Source of the DNA: JBOIBN01 sp050739575
Lineage (GTDB): Bacteria; Pseudomonadota; Gammaproteobacteria; JAKDMP01
Assembly (NCBI GenBank): GCA_050739575.1
Contig: JBOIBN010000001.1
Span: 35,043 to 99,042, forward strand
Direction: 5' to 3'
Length of the DNA: 64,000 nucleotides
Part shown: positions 9,229 to 19,229 of the stretch, one piece after another
Layout: each line of letters begins with the position of its first letter
How positions within the stretch are numbered: position 1 is the first letter of the stretch
The notes under the pieces: model-generated
Databases searched by the model: none
What the model saw: only the letters and a program-made list of their open reading frames with translations
Told to the model about the DNA's origin: nothing
Translations under genes and position numbers: made by a program

Positions 9229-10779
9229 ATGAGTGCCCCGACCCCGGTCCAGTCGAAATCGAATCAAAGCTCCAGCGCGGCAACGCTGGGCATCGTCTTC
9301 GATGCGGCGCCGGGGGTCGGAAACATCCTGATCGCGCAGGTGAATTTCGTCGGTACCGGCGCATCCGATCCAGCCGTCGCGCCGGACGGCACCTGGTACC
9401 CGCTCCTGAGCGGTTTGAATTACGGCACCATCTCCGGGTACAACGGTTGGCAGGATATCTGGTATCACGAAGTCGAGAGCGGCGAAGCCAATTCCTACAC
9501 CTTCGGCATCGGCGCCGCGACGCCGACCATATGGTCGGTGGTCGTGGACGAGTATTCCGGAGTGGATGTCGCGAGCGTGCTCGACGTTGCGACAGTCCTC
9601 ACGGCCACCGGCAACGGCAAGACGTTCGCCGCTCCGGCCAACACGACGCTCGACGCCAATGCCCTCGTGCTATTTTGCAACGTCTATTACGACGGAGCCA
9701 ATCAGGTGTACACCGCGCCGTCCGGCTATTCGCAAGACGGCCTGAACTCGGTCGCGGGCGCCAAAAATGCAATTTGTTCGATCGCTCAAGCGACCGCAGG
9801 TGGGACGGGCACTCCCTCGGCTTCGATCAACGGATCCGTAAACAAGCTGTGGGGAGTCGCGCTGCTGGCCTTGAAGGCGAGTACCGCCGCACACGATTAT
9901 GCGGCGGCCGCCGGAGCGTCTTACGCCCTCACCGGCGCCGCTGGCGGCACTGTGCAACGCATCGCAGCGGCCGGCGCGAGCGTGGCGCTTGCGGGTGCAT
10001 CCGCCGGATCGGCTCAACGCAGCGGTGCAGCCGGCGGCGTATTCGTCGCTGGCGGCGCGGACGCCGGCATTGTGCTGCATTGGCTCATTGCCGGCGCCGG
10101 CGCCGCGTTCGCCGGAGCGGGCTCTCCTGCAGGTACCGCCCGGCGCGCGGGCGCTGCGGGTACAGCGTTTGCGCTGGCCGGTGCGGATGCTGCAGGCGCG
10201 CGGCGCAGCGGTGCAGCCGGCGGCGTGTTCGCATGGAGCGGTGCGCAGGCGACGATGCGGCTGCACCTGTTCGTTGCGGGAGCCGGCGCGACTTTCAACT
10301 GGGTCGGTGCAGGTGCCTTCGGCACGGGCGTTCAGCGTTATTTCGGTGCGGCTTCCGGTGCCACATTCGCGATCGCTGGCGCCCACGCCGTGATCGTCCT
10401 GCATTGGCACATCGCCGGTGCGGGTGCCGTTTTCGTCGCCAATGGCGCCGCTGCCGGGAGCGCGCAACATCGCGCCGCGGCCGGGGCGGACATGACGCTT
10501 GCGGGGAGCGCTGCAGCTTCAGCGCGGCGCGTCGGTGCGGCCGGCCCCGCATTCTCCACACAAGGCGCGGCGGCCGGATGGGTGGTGCGACTTTACGTCG
10601 CTGGCGCCGGGGCCGATTTCGAATGGCTGGGCGCGCCGGCCGGAACTCTTTTCAGCGGGCGCCGCGACTATCACGCGGTCACCGCGGTGGATCGCTCGCC
10701 GCGCTACGCGCTCTCGATGCAGCCCGGCATTCAAAGCGCCATTAACGGCGGCATTAAAGCCGTCTTCATCGAGGATTGA
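9229..10779 (+). CDS. Fibre-like protein with beta domain and 12 Ala/Gly tandem repeats
   Basis: 516 residues. The first about 220 form a beta-rich domain of a type seen at the ends of phage structural operons (GIVFDAAPGVGNILIAQVNF, NGWQDIWYHEV, WSVVVDEYSGVD). Residues 225-481 consist of about twelve imperfect repeats of 20-24 residues built on GAAG-x-F/S-A-x-x-GA-x-AG, ending in RR/QR or LHW/LHLF. The last 35 residues (DRSPRYALSMQPG to FIED) are non-repetitive and may be the tip. The Ala/Gly repeats suggest a collagen-unlike fibrous shaft. Function inferred only from context. Confidence 0.6.
   Translation: MSAPTPVQSKSNQSSSAATLGIVFDAAPGVGNILIAQVNFVGTGASDPAVAPDGTWYPLLSGLNYGTISGYNGWQDIWYHEVESGEANSYTFGIGAATPTIWSVVVDEYSGVDVASVLDVATVLTATGNGKTFAAPANTTLDANALVLFCNVYYDGANQVYTAPSGYSQDGLNSVAGAKNAICSIAQATAGGTGTPSASINGSVNKLWGVALLALKASTAAHDYAAAAGASYALTGAAGGTVQRIAAAGASVALAGASAGSAQRSGAAGGVFVAGGADAGIVLHWLIAGAGAAFAGAGSPAGTARRAGAAGTAFALAGADAAGARRSGAAGGVFAWSGAQATMRLHLFVAGAGATFNWVGAGAFGTGVQRYFGAASGATFAIAGAHAVIVLHWHIAGAGAVFVANGAAAGSAQHRAAAGADMTLAGSAAASARRVGAAGPAFSTQGAAAGWVVRLYVAGAGADFEWLGAPAGTLFSGRRDYHAVTAVDRSPRYALSMQPGIQSAINGGIKAVFIED
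9901..10671 (+). repeat. Tandem protein-coding repeats with 3-unit superperiod
   Basis: Twelve coding repeats of 60-72 bases. Unit ends alternate: charged ends (QRI, QRS, RRA, RRS, QHR, RRV) are interrupted by aromatic/hydrophobic ends (VLHWL, RLHLF, VLHWH, VRLY) in units 3, 6, 8 and 11. The unit after each hydrophobic one starts IAGAGA or VAGAGA. The string CGCAGCGGTGCAGCCGGCGG occurs identically in two units (near 10018 and 10204), showing DNA-level duplication. Confidence 0.65.
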
Positions 10780-10781
10780 AC

Positions 10782-11081
10782 GTGGCCACCATCTACATCG
10801 GCCGAGACAATCCGTTCAAATTGCAGGCGTCGGAAGACGGCGCCTCGATCGACCTGAGCGGCGTCACCAAGATGGCGGTACGCGTCGGTGCAGCCGATAC
10901 CGATTCCGATGCGAATCCGATACTCTTCGACTGGAGCGCCGGCGACGGCGTCGTCAGCATAATCGTCGGGCTCGTCCCCCAATTGAGCGCAGGCGCGAAA
11001 CGGCTGCGTCTCATCGCCTATTCAGACGCATGGCCCGATGGGATCGTGCTGGGCGATCTTCCCGTCGATGTCACCGCGTGA
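10782..11081 (+). CDS. Small phage protein, BppU/tail-accessory-like (unknown)
   Basis: A 99-residue product (GTG at 10782; a TTG at 10776 is the alternative). It begins VATIYIGRDNPFKLQASEDG and is short, beta-rich and without cysteine. The DNPFKLQ...IDLSGVTKMAVRVG pattern resembles small N-terminal domains of phage baseplate upper proteins, but I cannot assign it. It lies between the repeat fibre and the glycosidase and is probably a fibre accessory or attachment piece. Confidence 0.5.
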   Translation: MATIYIGRDNPFKLQASEDGASIDLSGVTKMAVRVGAADTDSDANPILFDWSAGDGVVSIIVGLVPQLSAGAKRLRLIAYSDAWPDGIVLGDLPVDVTA

Positions 11082-11109
11082 TTGGCCTCATCAACTTTGG
11101 AGCATCCCC

Positions 11110-12243
11110 ATGAATACCCTAAAATCCATCGGCTGCGCGATACTCAAAATTTTCGGGCATCCGTGTACGCAACCGCCGATGCCTTCCGCATTGCCGCGCC
11201 AACGCGGCGTCGTTTGCGTGTTCGGCGGCGCCGGCGGTGTCCAGCCGGGGATGCTGCAAACGCTGCGCGATACGTTCGGGCCGAACTGCAACAGCGTGCG
11301 GCTGTATCTTCACCTAAAGAATGTCGCCGCTGCCGCCAAGATCACGCTCGCCGGAGCCGAGCAGCTCGCTTATGCCTGGGCGGACGCAATGCTCGACGAG
11401 GCTTCGAAGCTCGGCATGAATTGCTGGATTCACCGCCGCTACTTCTACATGCCGGACGGCACGCTGATTGATCGCACGAGTCCGGACTTCTGGAACAATG
11501 TGAACGGCCAATTCGACCAGGCGCTCTCGCAGGTCACGGCAATGGCCACGCACTTCCACGCCCACGGTGCGGAACTGGCGGGCTACGACATCATCAGCGA
11601 GCCCGTCGCGATCGTGAACGGCGTGGACCAAGTGCCGCCGGGCTATCTCGCGCGCCAGATCCAGATCCTCGACGCGCTCGACAGCGGCGATGCCGCGCTC
11701 ACGTCGAAGAACGGCACGCGCTACGCGATCGCCAAATTCGCCCCGTGGGCCGGTGCGGTCGGCTATGCTGGCCAGCAGCCTGTTCCCGGCTTCCCGCGTC
11801 TCGTTTACGGCGTCCACTTCTACCAACCCAGGCCGTCCGTCTATGCGGGCGTCGAGAAACCCTACGGCTTCCCCGGTCCCGGCTGGCCGTGCACGATTGG
11901 CACGACGGCATGGAATGCGGCCGAGTTGCAGAAGGTGTTGCAGCCGGCTCTCGACTTCGGGTCCACCTACGGCGTGCGCATGAGTCTGAGCGAGTTCAGC
12001 TACGCCCGCTGGAGCGCCGGCGGCGAGCAGTGGCTGAGCGACCTCATCGGCATCGTCGAAGCCGCCGGCTGGGACTGGAACTATTTCATGGTCGGCGCCG
12101 CGCCTGGCGTGGTCGCTCAATGCTGGGCGGCCGAATACGATGCCTCCTTCACCCCGGCCGCCTTCGGCCTTCCGGGCGAAGTCGGCATCGGCGCATCGCC
12201 GCGCGGCAAAGCCCTAGCCAGCATTTTCCAGGCCATCAAGTAA
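11110..12243 (+). CDS. GH5-like glycoside hydrolase encoded by the prophage
   Basis: A 377-residue (beta/alpha)8-type enzyme. Seen: GYDIISEP with Glu164 in the position of the family-5 acid/base (usually NEP; here Ser replaces Asn), GVHFYQP with His236, and MSLSEFSYARW with Glu295 as the probable nucleophile. The order and roughly 130-residue spacing fit clan GH-A. Start ATG 11110 follows GGAGC. There is no convincing signal peptide, although residues 1-20 are Cys/hydrophobic. Position at the end of the fibre cassette suggests a tail-borne capsule- or polysaccharide-degrading enzyme; lysis or cargo roles are alternatives. Substrate unknown. Confidence 0.65.
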   Translation: MNTLKSIGCAILKIFGHPCTQPPMPSALPRQRGVVCVFGGAGGVQPGMLQTLRDTFGPNCNSVRLYLHLKNVAAAAKITLAGAEQLAYAWADAMLDEASKLGMNCWIHRRYFYMPDGTLIDRTSPDFWNNVNGQFDQALSQVTAMATHFHAHGAELAGYDIISEPVAIVNGVDQVPPGYLARQIQILDALDSGDAALTSKNGTRYAIAKFAPWAGAVGYAGQQPVPGFPRLVYGVHFYQPRPSVYAGVEKPYGFPGPGWPCTIGTTAWNAAELQKVLQPALDFGSTYGVRMSLSEFSYARWSAGGEQWLSDLIGIVEAAGWDWNYFMVGAAPGVVAQCWAAEYDASFTPAAFGLPGEVGIGASPRGKALASIFQAIK

Positions 12244-12290
12244 GGAGAGCGGCCGAACGTTGTTTGCGCAACGTCTTCGCCGGCCTGGCG

Positions 12291-12404
12291 ATGGAAAGTA
12301 TCCCGATCCGGTACACGGTGGGCGGCGGCGCCGGCGTCGAACGCCAGGAACTGATCATCCGTTCGCGCCCCGACGGCTGGACCGGTCAGGGGCGCCTTTT
12401 ATGA
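12291..12404 (+). CDS. Possible last small ORF of the prophage
   Basis: A 37-codon reading frame from ATG 12291: MESIPIRYTVGGGAGVERQE, then LIIRSRPDGWTGQGRLL. The frame is open back to an in-frame TTG at 12264 (46 residues) just after an AAGGAGA SD following the GH5 stop. The composition looks like a real soluble mini-protein rather than an out-of-frame Arg-rich shadow. I do not recognise it. Coding status is uncertain. Confidence 0.35.
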   Translation: MESIPIRYTVGGGAGVERQELIIRSRPDGWTGQGRLL

Positions 12405-12459
12405 CCCTTTACAGGCCTATAATTCGTCGTTCAGGGGTCGCCGCCTGCCGTGAAATTTC

Positions 12460-12506
12460 TTCGCAAACCAAGTGATCCAGATTCGCAAACCAAGTGAACG
12501 CTTACA
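12460..12506 (+). repeat. Mu-type right end: two 16-bp transposase-site-like repeats and terminal CA
   Basis: TTCGCAAACCAAGTGA occurs at 12460-12475 and again at 12482-12497, a 22-bp period. The second is followed by ACGCTTACA. Read inward on the other strand this gives TGTAAGCGTTCACTTGG. Mu's right end, from memory, begins TGAAGCG, and its 22-bp MuA sites have the form CGTTTCAC...GCGAAA, with R1 and R2 adjacent. The spacing, the GTGA-ACGCTT block and the TG/CA terminus agree, so I place the phage end at 12506. Confidence 0.6.
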
Positions 12507-12660
12507 CCTCCGATTTATTCAGAGGTTCCGTGTGGTGCATGGACGCACCACCGTGAATCGAACGCGTAAGTGCTTGATTCGGCGTAAGACGAGTCCGGGC
12601 ATGTGCCGGACTCATCGCCTCTGAGCAATTCACGGATGAATTGATCAGAGTTTCCTAAGA
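12507..12660 (+). repeat. Structured dispersed repeat, copy 1 (left arm cut by prophage)
   Basis: Homologous over its length to 43965-44120. It starts at CCTCCGATTTATTCAGAGG, directly after the phage terminus, and ends ATCAGAGTTTCCTAAGA. Hairpins seen are GTGGTGC-ATGGAC-GCACCAC (perfect), GAATC...GATTC, GAGTCCGG-GCATGTG-CCGGACTC (8 bp) and CAATTC-ACGGAT-GAATTG. The left-arm bases AAGGAA present in copy 2 are missing. Of the gene-free stretch 12405-12722, the rest holds only the phage end and, after the repeat, about 60 bases with the liuB SD. Confidence 0.75.
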
Positions 12661-12722
12661 CTGCTGCGGCGGATAATCGTGGCGCTACCCGCCATAATAG
12701 GCAGCGCACAGAGGAGGCCGTC

Positions 12723-14333
12723 ATGCCGACCCTTAAGTCCACGATAGACCGCAGCGGCAAAGACTTCGCCGCCAACCGTCGGAAAATGGAAGCGCTGGCC
12801 GGGGATCTGCGCGAGACGCTCGCCAAAACGGCACTCGGCGGCAGTGAGCGCGCGCGCAAAAAGCATACCGACCGCGGCAAACTTCTGCCGCGTGACCGCA
12901 TCGAGGCGCTGCTCGATCCCGGCTCGCCCTTCCTCGAACTCTCCCCGCTCGCCGCGCACGGCATGTACGAAGATGCGGCGCCGGCCGCCGGGCTCGTTGC
13001 CGGAATCGGTCGCGTTCATGGACGCGAGGTGATGGTGGTGGCAAACGATGCCACCGTGAAGGGCGGTACTTATTACCCGATTACGGTGAAGAAGCATTTA
13101 CGCGCACAGGAAGTGGCGCTTGAAAACCGCCTCCCCTGCATTTATCTCGTGGATTCCGGCGGCGCCTTCCTGCCGCTGCAGGACGAGGTGTTTCCGGACA
13201 AGGAACATTTCGGCCGCATCTTCTACAATCAGGCGCGTCTCTCGCGCGAGCGCATTCCGCAGATCGCAGTGGTCATGGGTTCCTGCACCGCCGGCGGTGC
13301 CTACGTACCGGCGATGTGCGACGAGGCCATCATCGTGCGCAATCAGGGCACGATCTTTCTCGGTGGCCCGCCGCTGGTGAAGGCGGCGACCGGCGAAGTG
13401 GTGGACGCGGAGACACTCGGCGGCGGCGACGTGCACAGCAAGATTTCCGGCGTCACCGACTATCTGGCAGAGAACGATGCGCACGCCTTGCAGATCGCAC
13501 GCGACATCGTCGCGCATCTCAATTACCAACGCCCGTCCTGGCTCGCCAAGAACGAACCGATGGAACCACGCTACGCGGCGGACGAACTCTACGGCATCGT
13601 GCCGCAGGAAACGCGCTTCCCCTACGACGCACACGAAATCATCGCGCGCCTCACGGACGGCTCCGAGTTTCAAGAGTTCAAGGCCAACTACGGCAAGACG
13701 CTCGTCACCGGTTTCGCGCACCTGTATGGCTACCCGGTCGGCATCGTCGCCAACAACGGCATCCTGTTTTCAGAATCCGCCCTCAAGGGCGCGCACTTCA
13801 TCGAACTGTGCGAACAGCGGCGCATTCCTCTCGTGTTTCTGCAGAACATCACCGGCTTCATGGTCGGGCAGAAATACGAAGCCGGCGGCATCGCCAAGGA
13901 CGGCGCGAAGATGGTCACGGCCGTCGCCTGCGCGACGGTGCCGAAGTTCACCGTCATCATAGGCGGCAGCTTCGGCGCCGGTAACTACGCCATGTGCGGT
14001 CGTGCCTACGGCGCGCGTTTCCTGTGGATGTGGCCCAACGCGCGCATCAGCGTGATGGGCGGCGAACAGGCCTCTTCGGTGCTCGCCACAATCAAGCGCG
14101 ATGGCATCGAAGCCAAAGGCGGCAAATGGAGCGGCAAGGAAGAAGAGGAATTCAAAACGCCCCTACGCGAACAGTACGAAACCCAGGGCCATCCTTACTA
14201 CGCCTCGGCACGCCTGTGGGACGACGGCATCATTGATCCCGTCGACACTCGCCGTGTACTTGGCCTCGCCCTCGCCGTTGCCGAAAACGCGCCGCTCGAA
14301 CCCGGCAGTCGTTACGGCGTCTTCCGCATGTGA
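12723..14333 (+). CDS. liuB: Methylcrotonyl-CoA carboxylase beta (carboxyltransferase) subunit
   Basis: 536 residues, full length for MCC-beta. It transfers carboxyl from biotin to 3-methylcrotonyl-CoA in leucine/isovalerate breakdown. Seen are both crotonase-like carboxyltransferase halves: an N-terminal one with LPCIYLVDSGGAFLPLQDE and MGSCTAGGAYVPAMCDE, and a C-terminal one with LFLQNITGFMVGQKYEAGG-type sequence, IIGGSFGAGNYAMCGRAYG and NARISVMGGEQAS. These distinguish MCC/GCC from propionyl- and acetyl-CoA carboxylases. ATG follows GAGGAGG at 12711-12717. First gene of the liuBCDE run; the usual liuA is not visible. Confidence 0.93.
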   Translation: MPTLKSTIDRSGKDFAANRRKMEALAGDLRETLAKTALGGSERARKKHTDRGKLLPRDRIEALLDPGSPFLELSPLAAHGMYEDAAPAAGLVAGIGRVHGREVMVVANDATVKGGTYYPITVKKHLRAQEVALENRLPCIYLVDSGGAFLPLQDEVFPDKEHFGRIFYNQARLSRERIPQIAVVMGSCTAGGAYVPAMCDEAIIVRNQGTIFLGGPPLVKAATGEVVDAETLGGGDVHSKISGVTDYLAENDAHALQIARDIVAHLNYQRPSWLAKNEPMEPRYAADELYGIVPQETRFPYDAHEIIARLTDGSEFQEFKANYGKTLVTGFAHLYGYPVGIVANNGILFSESALKGAHFIELCEQRRIPLVFLQNITGFMVGQKYEAGGIAKDGAKMVTAVACATVPKFTVIIGGSFGAGNYAMCGRAYGARFLWMWPNARISVMGGEQASSVLATIKRDGIEAKGGKWSGKEEEEFKTPLREQYETQGHPYYASARLWDDGIIDPVDTRRVLGLALAVAENAPLEPGSRYGVFRM

Positions 14334-14362
14334 ATAAACCGTCTTTACATTCCGGCTCCGTT

Positions 14363-14382
14363 ATTCCGGCGAAAAGCGGGAT
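14363..14382 (+). repeat. Small REP-like inverted repeat between liuB and liuC
   Basis: ATTCCGGC at 14363-14370 can pair with GCGGGAT at 14376-14382 around a GAAAA loop. It recalls the widespread intergenic REP palindromes of the form ATTCCCGC-GAAA-GCGGGAAT. Only one copy is seen in the window, so family status is not shown. Confidence 0.3.
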
Positions 14383-14412
14383 GACGAAATTTAGCCATGA
14401 ACAGAAACAATC

Positions 14413-15209
14413 ATGACTGACAATGTATTGCTCGACACCGATGCAAGCGGAGTGGCGACGCTGACGCTCAACCGGGCCGACAAACACAATGCTTTCGACG
14501 ACACAATTATTGCGGAGCTGACGCAAAAACTAAAGCAATTGAATGGCGATAAAGCAGTACGCGTCGTCGTGCTCACTGGTGCGGGGAAATCCTTTTCGGC
14601 GGGTGCGGATCTCAACTGGATGCGCTCTATGGCGGGCTACGGCGAGAAGGAAAATCTCGAAGACGCGCGCGCGCTTGCCGAACTCATGGCCGTACTCGAT
14701 CGTCTTGACAAGCCCACGATTGCACGCGTCAACGGCGCCGTGTTCGGCGGCGGCGTGGGACTCGTTGCCTGCTGCGACATCGCCGTCGGTACGCCGCGCG
14801 CGAAGATGGCGCTCACCGAAGTCAAACTCGGCCTTGCACCTGCGGTGATCGCGCCCTATGTCGTGCGTGTCATCGGAGCACGCCAGGCGCGGCGTTGGTT
14901 CCAGACCGCGGAAATCATGGAAGCTGATGCGGCGCAGGCCATCGGCCTGCTCCACGAAGTCGTCGCCGAAGATCAACTGGATGCGCGCGTCGCGACATTC
15001 GTCGACTCGCTGCTTGCCGCCGGTCCTCAGGCGCTTGCCGCGTCCAAGCAGCTGGTGGCAATGACGAGCGAAGCGAACAAATCCGCCCTCGATACCCTGA
15101 AGCGCCAAACCGTAGAGTTGATCGCCCGACTGCGCGTTTCCGAGGAAGGCCAGGAGGGCCTCGCCGCCTTCCTGGAGAAGCGTAAACCCGATTGGATGGG
15201 AAGCGAGTA

Positions 15210-15210
<1 letters not shown>
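14413..15210 (+). CDS. liuC: Methylglutaconyl-CoA hydratase (enoyl-CoA hydratase family)
   Basis: A 265-residue crotonase-fold enzyme. The oxyanion-hole segments are GAGKSFSAGADLNWM and NGAVFGGGVGLVACCDIAV; the second acidic region is MALTEVKLGLAPAVI. Context between the two MCC subunits assigns it to hydration of 3-methylglutaconyl-CoA rather than fatty-acid oxidation. Its stop shares one base with the GTG of liuD, so the two are coupled. Confidence 0.88.
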
Positions 15211-17176
<1,966 letters not shown>

Positions 17177-17180
<4 letters not shown>

Positions 17181-18112
17181 ACAACCTTCCGAAATCGGTC
17201 AAGATCGTCGAGGTTGGTCCGCGCGACGGGCTGCAGAACGAGAAGCAAATCGTTCCCGCGGCGGTGAAAATCGAATTCATAAACCGCTTGTCGCAATCGG
17301 GTCTGAAGGCCATGGAAGCGACGAGTTTCGTAAGCCCGGAGTGGATTCCGCAGCTTGCCGACGCGGCTGAAGTCTTTCAAAGCATCGAAAAGCACGCCGG
17401 GGTCGCCTACGCGGTGCTGGTGCCAAACGAGAAAGGCATGCAGCGGGCGCTGGATGCTGGTGCGAAGGAGGTTTCGATCTTCACCGCCGCATCGGAAAGC
17501 TTCAACCGAAAGAACATCAACGCTTCCATTGCCGAATCCATCGAACGGTTCAAACCGGTAATGGCTCTCGCTGCAAAACACGGCATCCGCGTGCGCGGCT
17601 ACGTCTCCACTGCCATTGGCTGTCCCTATGAAGGTCCGATCACACCGCAAGCGGTGGCCCGCGTCGCTAGAGAACTCGCCGCGCTCGGCTGCTACGAAAT
17701 TTCGCTCGGCGATACCATAGGCGTCGGCACACCCGTGAAGGCGCAACAGATGCTCGCCGCCGCCGCCGCCGAAGTGCCGATGGAAAAACTAGCCGTACAT
17801 TTCCATGACACCTACGGTCAGGCGCTCGCCAACATCTTCGCTTGTCTGCAAATGGGTGTGAGCGTGGTGGATTCTTCCGTCTCCGGACTCGGCGGCTGTC
17901 CTTATGCGAAGGGTGCCACCGGCAACGTGGCCACCGAGGATGTGCTCTATCTGCTCACCGGCATGGGCATCGCAACCGGTGTGGACATGGGCAAGCTGCT
18001 CGATGCGGCAACATTCATCAACACCCAGCTTCAGCGCGCCCCGGCCAGCAAGCTCGGCCGCGTGCCCGCCGAAAGCCGGTGCGATCCCGGCACTCTGGAA
18101 ATCCCCCGATGA
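17177..18112 (+). CDS. liuE: Hydroxymethylglutaryl-CoA lyase
   Basis: 311 residues, a TIM-barrel of the HMGL-like family. It cleaves 3-hydroxy-3-methylglutaryl-CoA to acetyl-CoA and acetoacetate, the last step of the pathway. Seen: EVGPRDGLQNE (catalytic Arg/Asp), ATSFVSPEWIPQLAD, YVSTAIGCPYEG, HFHDTYGQALANI (metal-binding HxH) and VSGLGGCPYAKGATGNVATED with the conserved Cys loop. GTG start overlaps the liuD stop by four bases; the stop overlaps the next ATG. Confidence 0.93.
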
Positions 18113-19206
18113 ACAAAAAAATAAGAATCGGGATTCTTTTCGGCGGGAAATCCGCGGAGCACGAGATTTCACTGCTCTCCGCCAAAAACATTATTGACGC
18201 TCTCGACAAAGACAAATACGAGCCGGTGCTCATAGGCATAGACAAAAACGGCCGCTGGCTCATGAACGAATCTTCGCGGTTCCTGCTCAACAGCAGCAAT
18301 CCGAAACTCATCGCGCTTAACAAGACCGGCAGCGAAGGCGTCGCGCTCGCACCCCAGAGCGGAGGCCAGCTTACCAGTCTCGACAGCGGCCAACTGGACA
18401 AAGCCGTGGACATGGTGTTCCCCATCCTGCACGGCCCCTTCGGCGAGGACGGCACCGTCCAGGGGTTGCTGAAACTTGCCGGCGTGCCGTTCGTGGGCGC
18501 GAGTGTGCTCGGTTCCGCCGTCGGCATGGACAAGGATGTGATGAAGCGCCTGTTGCGCGACGCCGGCATTCCCACCCCGCGCTTTCTCAGCTTTATTCGA
18601 AGCCAGGCGCCGACATTCGAGGATGTAAAGCGCGAACTGGGTCTGCCGCTGTTCGTCAAGCCGGCCAATCTGGGTTCTTCCGTGGGCATCGGCAAGGCAA
18701 AAGACAAACCGGGATTTGAGCAGTCCGTCAGGGATGCCTTTCGTTACGATACAAAAATCGTTATCGAAGAAGCCGTGCCGGGCCGTGAAATCGAATGTGC
18801 CGTGCTCGGCAACGACGAACCGATCGCCTCGGTGCCGGGTGAAATTATCCCGACTCACGAGTTCTACGACTACGAGGCTAAATATATCGACGAGCAGGGC
18901 GCCCGTCTGGAAGCTCCGGCAAAACTGGATGCCGATACGATCAAGCGCGTACAGGAACTCGCCATCCATACCTTCAAGACCCTCAACTGCGAAGGCATGG
19001 GGCGCGTGGATTTCTTCCTCAAGGCCGACGGCACCTTGCTGGTGAACGAGATCAACACCATTCCCGGCTTCACCAGGATCAGCATGTACCCGCGGCTGTG
19101 GGCGCTTTCCGGCATTCCCTACTCCGAGCTTATTGACCGCTTGATTCGGCTGGGCGTGGAACGCTTCGAACACGAACAAAAATTGAGAACCTCAAATGAC
19201 ACCTGA
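18109..19206 (+). CDS. ddl: D-alanine--D-alanine ligase
   Basis: 365 residues, the ATP-dependent ligase that makes D-Ala-D-Ala for peptidoglycan. Seen: RIGILFGGKSAEHEISLLSA at the N-terminus, HGPFGEDGTVQGLLKLAGVP, GSAVGMDKDVMKRLLRDAGI, FVKPANLGSSVGI in the ATP-grasp, and LVNEINTIPGFTRISMYPRL near the end. The length is that of DdlA-type enzymes. ATG overlaps liuE by four bases, so it is co-transcribed with leucine catabolism, outside any dcw cluster; the start (ATGAACAAAAAAATAAG) is A-rich compared with neighbours. Confidence 0.92.
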   Translation: MNKKIRIGILFGGKSAEHEISLLSAKNIIDALDKDKYEPVLIGIDKNGRWLMNESSRFLLNSSNPKLIALNKTGSEGVALAPQSGGQLTSLDSGQLDKAVDMVFPILHGPFGEDGTVQGLLKLAGVPFVGASVLGSAVGMDKDVMKRLLRDAGIPTPRFLSFIRSQAPTFEDVKRELGLPLFVKPANLGSSVGIGKAKDKPGFEQSVRDAFRYDTKIVIEEAVPGREIECAVLGNDEPIASVPGEIIPTHEFYDYEAKYIDEQGARLEAPAKLDADTIKRVQELAIHTFKTLNCEGMGRVDFFLKADGTLLVNEINTIPGFTRISMYPRLWALSGIPYSELIDRLIRLGVERFEHEQKLRTSNDT

Positions 19207-19229
19207 CCGCGGCGTAAGGAGAACAATTC

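Larger units (their letters stand above)
1..12506 (+). mobile_element. Mu-like prophage, right-hand part (left part outside window)
   Basis: A continuous rightward run of tail genes follows the order of phage Mu from gene N (43) through P (44), 45, 46, 47 and 48, and then fibre-like genes. Most neighbours overlap by 1-10 bases or are a few bases apart, as in a late tail operon. The run stops at a small ORF ending at 12404. Two 16-bp repeats on a 22-bp period, followed by a terminal CA at 12505-12506, resemble the right end of Mu. Head, tape-measure, transposase and left-end genes would lie to the left. Activity of the prophage cannot be judged from this part; every structural ORF seen is intact. 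Confidence 0.85.

Noticed and set aside
9901..10671. CRISPR or diversity-generating variable repeat
   Set aside because: The repeats are coding, of unequal length and without spacers; no reverse transcriptase or adenine-biased variable region is seen.
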